Shown here: positions 5,712 to 10,914 of the stretch, piece after piece | Position numbering within the stretch: position 1 is the stretch's first letter | How the letters are laid out: the number at the start of each line of letters is the position of its first letter | Assembly: GCA_030426865.1 (NCBI GenBank) | Contig: JAUHXN010000070.1 | Location: 1 to 10,914, forward strand | DNA length: 10,914 nucleotides | Source: a bacterium | GTDB taxonomy: Bacteria; Bacteroidota; Ignavibacteria; Kapaibacteriales; UBA2268 | Direction: 5' to 3' | Made by a program: the position numbers and the translations under genes | Notes under the pieces: model-generated | The model's input: only the letters and a program-made list of their open reading frames with translations | Told to the model about the DNA's origin: nothing | Database searches by the model: none

Positions 5712-6426
5712 TTCTTTCTATCATTTGTTGTAGTTCAGTAAGTGTTAATGCATTTTCTACACTATGTTCTTCTATTAACGTTCTTCTAAGTCCTGTTAAA
5801 TATCCACCTACTCCTAACTCATTTCCTATGTCACGCGCTATAGCCCTAATATAAGTGCCTTTAGAGCAATGAACTTCAAAATGAATAAATGGTAAATCTA
5901 TACTAGTTATAGTATTTTTGAATAATGTTACATAAGACGGTTCAAGTTCAATTTCAATGTCTTTTCTTGCTAAATGATATAATTTCTGGCCTTTAACTTT
6001 TTTAGCAGAGAACATTGGGGGAATTTGGGCAATTTCACCTTGCATTTTTGAAAAAGCATTTTCAATATCTGTATCTGTTATGTGTGAGATATCACATATA
6101 TTATTTTCATCACCTTCAGCATCGTCTGTTTTAGTTGTAGCACCTATTTTCATAGTAGCTGTATATACTTTAGATTTAGCTTGTAATTCAGAAATTTGTT
6201 TCGTAGCACCTCTTCCAACCGCTATTATAAGTAATCCTGTAGCCATTGGATCCAATGTACCCGAATGACCAATTTTCTTTATTTTTAACATAGGACGAAG
6301 TTTGGCCACAACATCATGTGAAGTCCAATCTTGTTGTTTGTCTATATACAAGAAAAGCCCATTTTCTTGGGCTTCTTTTTGTATTTCTAATTTAGAAATA
6401 TTAGTATTTTTATCTATGAATAGCAA
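5698..6426 (-). CDS. truB: tRNA pseudouridine(55) synthase TruB, short form without PUA domain
   Basis: TruB converts U55 in the T-loop of tRNAs to pseudouridine and has a separate tRNA chaperone role. Family motifs: LYIDKQQDWTSHDVV (26-40), the catalytic GHSGTLDPMATGLL with Asp59, KVYTATMKIGATTKTDDAEG (86-105) with the active-site Tyr88, PPMFSAKKVKGQKLYHLAR (136-154), CSKGTYIRAIARDIG (187-201) and GGYLTGLRRT (207-216). At 242 residues it is about 70 shorter than E. coli TruB and ends near the catalytic core, so the C-terminal PUA domain is absent. The start must be TTG at 6424-6426: an in-frame stop lies at 6448-6450, and no ATG or GTG occurs before the conserved core. That TTG is 1 nt after the rbfA stop, with no Shine-Dalgarno, so coupling to rbfA is likely. 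Confidence 0.95.
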   Translation of the reverse strand: MLFIDKNTNISKLEIQKEAQENGLFLYIDKQQDWTSHDVVAKLRPMLKIKKIGHSGTLDPMATGLLIIAVGRGATKQISELQAKSKVYTATMKIGATTKTDDAEGDENNICDISHITDTDIENAFSKMQGEIAQIPPMFSAKKVKGQKLYHLARKDIEIELEPSYVTLFKNTITSIDLPFIHFEVHCSKGTYIRAIARDIGNELGVGGYLTGLRRTLIEEHSVENALTLTELQQMIERNESL

Positions 6427-6427
6427 T

Positions 6428-6769
6428 TTAGCTGCTTTTATTTCTATCTAAAATATTTTGAATGTTATCCATTTGGTCGAGGGTATCATCCAAATAAAAT
6501 TTAATTTCTGGAATAAATCTAAGTCTTGCCTCTTTAGCGATAACATCTTTTATTATATATTTGTTAGAATCAAGAAACTTTACAAAATCCTCGGGCTTAG
6601 TTCTTCCTGCAAAACAGCTTATATTTACCTTAGCCAATTGCAAATCTGGCGTAACAATTACTGAAGTTACAGTTGCCATGCCAGCTTTAGCTTGAATTGC
6701 TAAATCTGAGATTGGCTTAGCTATAATTTCTTTGATTAAACTACCTACTTTTTCTGTTCTAAGTGACAT
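6428..6769 (-). CDS. rbfA: 30S ribosome-binding factor RbfA
   Basis: RbfA is a small KH-fold protein that binds late 30S precursors near the 16S rRNA 5' region, aids maturation and is needed for growth in the cold in E. coli. The 113-residue length is usual. Visible motifs are the N-terminal RTEKVGSLIKEII helix (4-16), VTPDLQLAKVNIS (39-51) and the strongly conserved C-terminal LRFIPEIKFYLDDTLD (83-98). The ATG follows the infB stop by 2 nt without a recognisable ribosome-binding site, pointing to coupled translation. infB-rbfA-truB is a near-universal bacterial gene string, which supports the call. Confidence 0.96.
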   Translation of the reverse strand: MSLRTEKVGSLIKEIIAKPISDLAIQAKAGMATVTSVIVTPDLQLAKVNISCFAGRTKPEDFVKFLDSNKYIIKDVIAKEARLRFIPEIKFYLDDTLDQMDNIQNILDRNKSS

Positions 6770-6771
6770 AA

Positions 6772-9477
6772 TTATTTTTTAAATTTACGTTTTACTTCAA
6801 CTTCCTTATAAGTTTCTAAGATATCGCCTACATTTATCTCATTGAAACCGTCTAACATTATACCACATTCGAACTTAGATTTGACTTCTCTAACATCATC
6901 TTTTTCTCTTTTCAATGAAGCTATTTTTCCATCAAAAACTGGTAATCCGTTTCTAAGTAATCTAATACCGTCTGATTTTGAAACTTTTCCTTCTAATACA
7001 TAACAACCAGCAATAGTTCCAGTTCTACTAATTTTGAACGTTTGTCTAACTTCTATAGTAGAAGTTACCTCTTCTTTGAACTCTGGTTTCAACATACCTT
7101 CTAGGGCATGAGTAATATCATTTATACAATCATATATGATATCATAATTTCTTATTTCTACTTCTTCGTCTTTTGCTAAAATCTCAATAGCAGGTGGCAC
7201 ATTAACTTGGAAACCAATTATAATAGCACCCGATGCAATTGCAAGATTTACATCATTTTCAGTAATTGCACCTACACCTTTATGAAGTAAGTTTATTCTC
7301 ACTTCTGGTCTCGAAAGTTTAAGTAATGAATCTGAAAGAGCTTCCAATGAACCTGATACATCAGCTTTTAGAATAATATTTAATATTTCAACACCACCTA
7401 TCTTAATTTGATTCGAGATATCATCTAGAGTAGTGTGTCTAACTTGACGCATTTCTTGTTCACGCTTAAGTGCCTTTCTTTCTGAAGCTATATTACGGGC
7501 CTCAGTATCCGATTCTACTATCATGAATATATCACCAGCTGAAGGTAGCTTATCAAAACCTATTAGTTTTACCGGTTGAGATGGTCCAATATTATTAACT
7601 ACATGATTTCTTTCATCGAACATAGTTCTAACTCTACCCCACACAGTACCAGCTATGAAAGAATCACCTTGTTTTAGTGTTCCCTTCTGAACTACAACTG
7701 TTGCTACTGGGCCTAACCCTTTATCCAAATGAGCTTCAACTACTGTTCCCCTTGCAACTCTATTCGGATTTGCTTTAAGTTCTAGTAAATCTGCTTCTAG
7801 TAATATTTTTTCTAGTAGAGTATCAACACCAGTCCCTGCTTTTGCAGATATTTGAGCCGTTTGGAATTTACCTCCCCAATCTTCTACTAGTACACCTTCT
7901 TCTGATAACTGTTGCATAATCCTATCAGGATTTGCATCAGGTTTATCTATTTTGTTAATTGCTACTACTATAGGCACTTCTGCAGCACGAGCGTGAGAAA
8001 TAGCTTCCTTCGTTTGAGGCATGACATTATCATCTGCAGCAACTACTAGCACTACTATGTCCGTTATTTGAGCTCCACGAGCACGCATTGCAGTAAAGGC
8101 TTCGTGACCAGGAGTATCTAAGAAAGTAACTCGTTTACCTTCTTCGTTTTGAACCATGTAAGCACCAATATGCTGAGTTATTCCACCAGATTCACCGGCA
8201 ACAACATTAGCATTACGAACATAGTCCAGTAGTGATGTTTTACCATGATCTACGTGACCCATGATTGTGACAATCGGTGGTCTAGGTTCTAAGTCTTCTT
8301 CTTTATCTTCAATATCTTGTACTGCTTCTAGAGTTTGCTCATCAACGAATTCTACTTCAAACCCATAATCATCAGCAATTAGTGTGATAGTATCTTTGTC
8401 AAGTCTTTGGTTTATTGTAACCATAAGACCTAACTGCATACACTTCAATATAATCTCATTTATATCAATTCCCATCTGCTCACTCATATCAGCAGTGGTT
8501 ACATATTCAGTTAGCTTTAATACTTTTTCTTCTATTATACGTTGTTCTTCTGCAATTTGCTCTTTCTCTTGTCTTTCAGCCTTTCTTTTTGAACGGGCTT
8601 TTGACCTAGAACTTGACCCAGAATCTTCCATTCCTGCAAGTGTTTTTTTAATTGCTTTTTGAACATCTTCTTCACTAATCTGTTCTCGAATTGATTTTCG
8701 TCTTCTCTTTGCAAGAGGTTTTTTAGACTCTTTAGCTTTATTCGCTTCTTCTTTAATGTCTATTTCACGAGGTTTTCTCTTTTTACGAGATGTTGAAGTT
8801 TCTCCTTCTATTTTCTCGTCTTTAGTATTAGATTTATCGGGTTTTCTACTCTTCTTTTTTCTTCTTTCAGAGACAATCTCAATTTTACCTACTACTTTTA
8901 AACCTTTTATATCCTCAGCTTGTTCCTCTTTTACAGGTTTTCCGACGTGAATATCTCGTTTCTTTTTAACTGGAAATTCAGGTTCTGGATCTTTTTCAGG
9001 TTCTTCAACTTTAACTTCTGTTTCTTGTTCAGGAACTTCTTCAGTAATATTTTTATCTTCTGATACTACCGCATCATCTTTTTCAACTATTTCTTCTTTA
9101 GTTTCTTCTTCAGGAGTTTCAACTTGAGTCTCTGCTTGAACTTCTTCTTTTACTGGAGTATCATCCTTATCTGGAGTAACTTTAGTTTCTGTTTTAGGTT
9201 CTTCTTTCTCTGATTGTTCTTTATTCCTTTCTTCAATCAGATGTTTTGTCTCTTCTCTGATATCCTTATGGATTTGAATTTTCTTTCTTTGACTTTCGGC
9301 TGCTTGCATCTCTTTTTTGAATTTTTCAAAAACAGCTTCCATCATCTCTTCAGTTAGAATTGATGTAGGTTTGTTTTGGATATCGAATCCTTTTGATTGC
9401 AAGTATTCTACAATGGTTTCTTTACCAATGTTGATTTCTGATGCAATTTTAAATAATCTTATTTTCTTAACAGCCAT
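6772..9477 (-). CDS. infB: Translation initiation factor IF-2
   Basis: IF-2 is the GTPase that places fMet-tRNA on the 30S subunit and promotes 50S joining. The 901-residue protein starts with an IF2_N helical domain (about 4-55), then a low-complexity linker (about 60-315) that is Glu/Asp-rich to about 170 and Lys/Arg-rich after. A second IF2_N-like segment follows (about 319-380). The G domain has GHVDHGKT (407-414), DTPGH (454-458), NKID (508-511) and SAK (544-546). Domain II runs about 575-665, domain III about 690-790 (LKADVSGSLEAL at 703-714), and the C-terminal fMet-tRNA-binding barrel about 800-895. The ATG is the first start after an in-frame stop at 9490-9492 and lies 47 nt after nusA. 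The region before it is A/T-rich with no Shine-Dalgarno. Confidence 0.98.
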   Translation of the reverse strand: MAVKKIRLFKIASEINIGKETIVEYLQSKGFDIQNKPTSILTEEMMEAVFEKFKKEMQAAESQRKKIQIHKDIREETKHLIEERNKEQSEKEEPKTETKVTPDKDDTPVKEEVQAETQVETPEEETKEEIVEKDDAVVSEDKNITEEVPEQETEVKVEEPEKDPEPEFPVKKKRDIHVGKPVKEEQAEDIKGLKVVGKIEIVSERRKKKSRKPDKSNTKDEKIEGETSTSRKKRKPREIDIKEEANKAKESKKPLAKRRRKSIREQISEEDVQKAIKKTLAGMEDSGSSSRSKARSKRKAERQEKEQIAEEQRIIEEKVLKLTEYVTTADMSEQMGIDINEIILKCMQLGLMVTINQRLDKDTITLIADDYGFEVEFVDEQTLEAVQDIEDKEEDLEPRPPIVTIMGHVDHGKTSLLDYVRNANVVAGESGGITQHIGAYMVQNEEGKRVTFLDTPGHEAFTAMRARGAQITDIVVLVVAADDNVMPQTKEAISHARAAEVPIVVAINKIDKPDANPDRIMQQLSEEGVLVEDWGGKFQTAQISAKAGTGVDTLLEKILLEADLLELKANPNRVARGTVVEAHLDKGLGPVATVVVQKGTLKQGDSFIAGTVWGRVRTMFDERNHVVNNIGPSQPVKLIGFDKLPSAGDIFMIVESDTEARNIASERKALKREQEMRQVRHTTLDDISNQIKIGGVEILNIILKADVSGSLEALSDSLLKLSRPEVRINLLHKGVGAITENDVNLAIASGAIIIGFQVNVPPAIEILAKDEEVEIRNYDIIYDCINDITHALEGMLKPEFKEEVTSTIEVRQTFKISRTGTIAGCYVLEGKVSKSDGIRLLRNGLPVFDGKIASLKREKDDVREVKSKFECGIMLDGFNEINVGDILETYKEVEVKRKFKK

Positions 9478-9524
9478 ATACTTGTATATTTATTTAATTT
9501 TACCCACTTGAGGCATTTACTGAT

Positions 9525-10914
9525 TTATTTTTCAGTACTTTCGTCTTCTTTTACTTCTTCTTCTTTTGCTTCTGATTCCACAGAAGGTACTTCTTCAATC
9601 GTAGTTGAAGCAACACTATCTGCCGAGTCAATATAGCCAATTTCAGCATTCATTATTCTATCTTTCATAGTCTGAGATTCTCTCTCATCAAATTCGATTA
9701 GAATAATAGAACGTAACTCTAATAGTAATTGCTTTGTCATTCCTTCTATTTCTAAAAGTTCCTCAGGAGGAGTCTCTAAAAACTCTCTAGCAGTCTCAAT
9801 TCTCATTGAGACTAACTCTTCGTATAACTCATCACCAAATTCAACTTTGAATTCGTCTAGATCAATATCTTCCCCACCTTCTTTGATTAGAGTAAGGTTA
9901 TAACCTGTTAACTTGGAAGCCAAACGAACATTTTGTCCACTTTTACCGATTGCAAAACTTACCTGATCATCAGGGACTACTACATTAGCCGATCTAGTTT
10001 CAGTATCTATCTGTACTTCTTTTATCTTTGCAGGAGAAAGTGCTCTTTTGATAAATTCAGCTTCATCATCAGACCATTCTACCAAATCTATATTTTCATT
10101 ATTTAGTTCACGGACAATCGAGTGGATACGAATTCCTTTCATACCTACACATGCACCAACTGGATCAACTCTGTCATCAAATGACATTACTGCGACTTTA
10201 GATCTTTCACCAGCTTCTCTCTCAATAGCTTTTATTTGTATAATACCATCATAAATTTCAGGAATTTCAACTTCGAATAATCTCGATAAAAACTCTTTAG
10301 AAGCTCTAGAAATAATAATATCAGGGTGACCACCTTGACCAGAACGTCTTACATCTTTGACTACAGCTTTGATAGTTTGATTCTTTTTGTAACGATAAGT
10401 TTCACCGTGAATTTGTTCTTCACGAGGTAATCGAACTTCAACCTTATCATGTAGTACAAGAATATCATTACGTCTAACTTGGTAAATTTCACCAATTATG
10501 ATATCACCTACCTTATTTACATAATCATTATATATCTGATCTTTTTCGATATCACGTATTTTTTGATTCAAATTTTGAGATGCTAAAGCGATTAACCTTC
10601 TACCAAAATTATCAGCAAGATTATCCAAAGTTATTTCTTCGATAAATTCTTCGCCTACTTCAAACTCTTCACCTTCTGGAGCATGTAGGTTAGCTTGTTC
10701 TAAACTAATCTCTAATTCTGGATTTTCTACTTCATCTACTATATCGCGCATCATATAGATTTCTATATCACCTTGTTGCATGTTAACGATGATATCGAAA
10801 TTTGATTCCATACCGTATTTTTTTCTTACTATCATAGATAGTGTTTCTTCTAAAACACCTTGAAGTAAATCTCTATCAATATTTTTAGATTTAGCCATAT
10901 CAGCAAAAGCTTCT
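9525..10914 (-). CDS. nusA: Transcription termination/antitermination factor NusA (5' end probably beyond the window)
   Basis: NusA binds RNA polymerase and nascent RNA, modulates pausing and termination, and takes part in rRNA antitermination. Numbering from the ATG at 10896-10898, the N-terminal RNAP-binding domain spans to about 125. The S1 domain covers about 130-200, KH1 has VGACVGMKGIRIHSIVREL (247-265) with GMKG, and KH2 has FAIGKSGQNVRLAS (315-328) with GKSG. A helix-hairpin-helix-like segment (LLEIEGMTKQLLLEL, 381-395) precedes an acidic tail of about 25 residues. That ATG gives 457 residues, but the frame stays open upstream to the edge (E-A-F-A-D before the Met). NusA homologues usually have about 14 residues before the K-x-I-D/S-x-(D/E) motif, against five or six here. 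The real start therefore probably lies just outside the window. Confidence 0.97.
   Translation of the reverse strand, partial: EAFADMAKSKNIDRDLLQGVLEETLSMIVRKKYGMESNFDIIVNMQQGDIEIYMMRDIVDEVENPELEISLEQANLHAPEGEEFEVGEEFIEEITLDNLADNFGRRLIALASQNLNQKIRDIEKDQIYNDYVNKVGDIIIGEIYQVRRNDILVLHDKVEVRLPREEQIHGETYRYKKNQTIKAVVKDVRRSGQGGHPDIIISRASKEFLSRLFEVEIPEIYDGIIQIKAIEREAGERSKVAVMSFDDRVDPVGACVGMKGIRIHSIVRELNNENIDLVEWSDDEAEFIKRALSPAKIKEVQIDTETRSANVVVPDDQVSFAIGKSGQNVRLASKLTGYNLTLIKEGGEDIDLDEFKVEFGDELYEELVSMRIETAREFLETPPEELLEIEGMTKQLLLELRSIILIEFDERESQTMKDRIMNAEIGYIDSADSVASTTIEEVPSVESEAKEEEVKEDESTEK

Noticed and set aside
5712..5800. FMN riboswitch upstream of ribF
   Set aside because: The ribF start lies inside the truB coding sequence, and the upstream sequence is explained by conserved TruB codons; no room for an aptamer.
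5615..6664. Plus-strand open frames of 62-79 codons over ribF, truB and rbfA
   Set aside because: Shadows of strongly conserved genes on the other strand, without start signals or recognisable products.
8384..8662. A 92-codon plus-strand open frame inside infB with a hydrophobic product
   Set aside because: It lies antisense to the conserved IF-2 linker/second IF2_N region and its hydrophobicity is what antisense reading of Glu/Lys-rich codons gives. No ribosome-binding site or family motif is seen.
9518..9537. 6-bp hairpin (tactga/tcagta) across the nusA stop codon
   Set aside because: The stem is AT-rich, the loop is 8 nt and no U-tract follows. It is unlikely to terminate between nusA and infB, which belong to one operon.
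1..10914. UGA reassignment, because all nine visible stops are TAA or TAG
   Set aside because: Nine stops in AT-rich DNA are too few to judge, and every protein reads through its conserved motifs under the standard code with Trp as TGG.
1..10914. An undescribed defence, mobile or biosynthetic system
   Set aside because: No transposase, integrase, repeats with spacers, toxin-antitoxin pair or unknown gene cluster is present. All nine genes belong to recognised families; only the regulatory RNA in the rpsO-pnp gap is potentially new.

Overview
The window is an AT-rich bacterial chromosome segment dominated by one minus-strand cluster of translation, ribosome-maturation and RNA-processing genes. 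Read in the direction of transcription (right to left), the order is nusA - infB - rbfA - truB - ribF - rpsO - pnp, a widely conserved bacterial arrangement. Downstream lie a separately transcribed elbB-like gene (minus strand) and, convergent with it, the 3' half of a penicillin-acylase-family gene (plus strand). All calls rest on reading motifs in the translated sequence; no database search was possible.

Organism: protein features (the IF-2 N-terminal domain with a very long charged linker, the Arg/Gly-rich tail on PNPase, a short TruB without a PUA domain) and the AT-rich, TAA-biased genes suggest a member of the Bacteroidota/Ignavibacteria/Kapabacteria part of the FCB group. Clear Shine-Dalgarno sequences before rpsO, pnp and elbB argue against a classical SD-poor Bacteroidetes. 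This placement is inference.

Layout: 3-1178 (+) C-terminal half of a penicillin acylase, cut by the left edge. 1182-1868 (-) elbB. 1869-2029 elbB leader and the strong pnp terminator (1978-2007). 2030-4258 (-) pnp. 4259-4431 the most structured non-coding stretch: the pnp leader holds a ~90-nt extended stem-loop (4292-4381), next to the rpsO intrinsic terminator (4395-4422). 4432-4698 (-) rpsO. 4699-4769 rpsO leader with a possible promoter. 4770-5711 ribF, 5698-6426 truB, 6428-6769 rbfA and 6772-9477 infB are packed with overlaps or 1-2-nt gaps. 9525 to the right edge (-) is nusA, whose true start probably lies just outside. No gene-free stretch exceeds about 175 bases.

How it works together: NusA acts in transcription elongation/termination and antitermination. 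IF-2 brings initiator tRNA to the ribosome. RbfA matures the 30S subunit, S15 nucleates its platform, and TruB makes Psi55 in tRNA. RibF makes FMN/FAD, and PNPase degrades and processes RNA. The best candidate for unexplored biology is the rpsO-pnp interval, where a terminator plus a long hairpin resembles in layout (not in sequence) the RNase III/PNPase autoregulation site of enterobacterial pnp. I found no sign of a defence system, mobile element, CRISPR array or novel multi-gene system.
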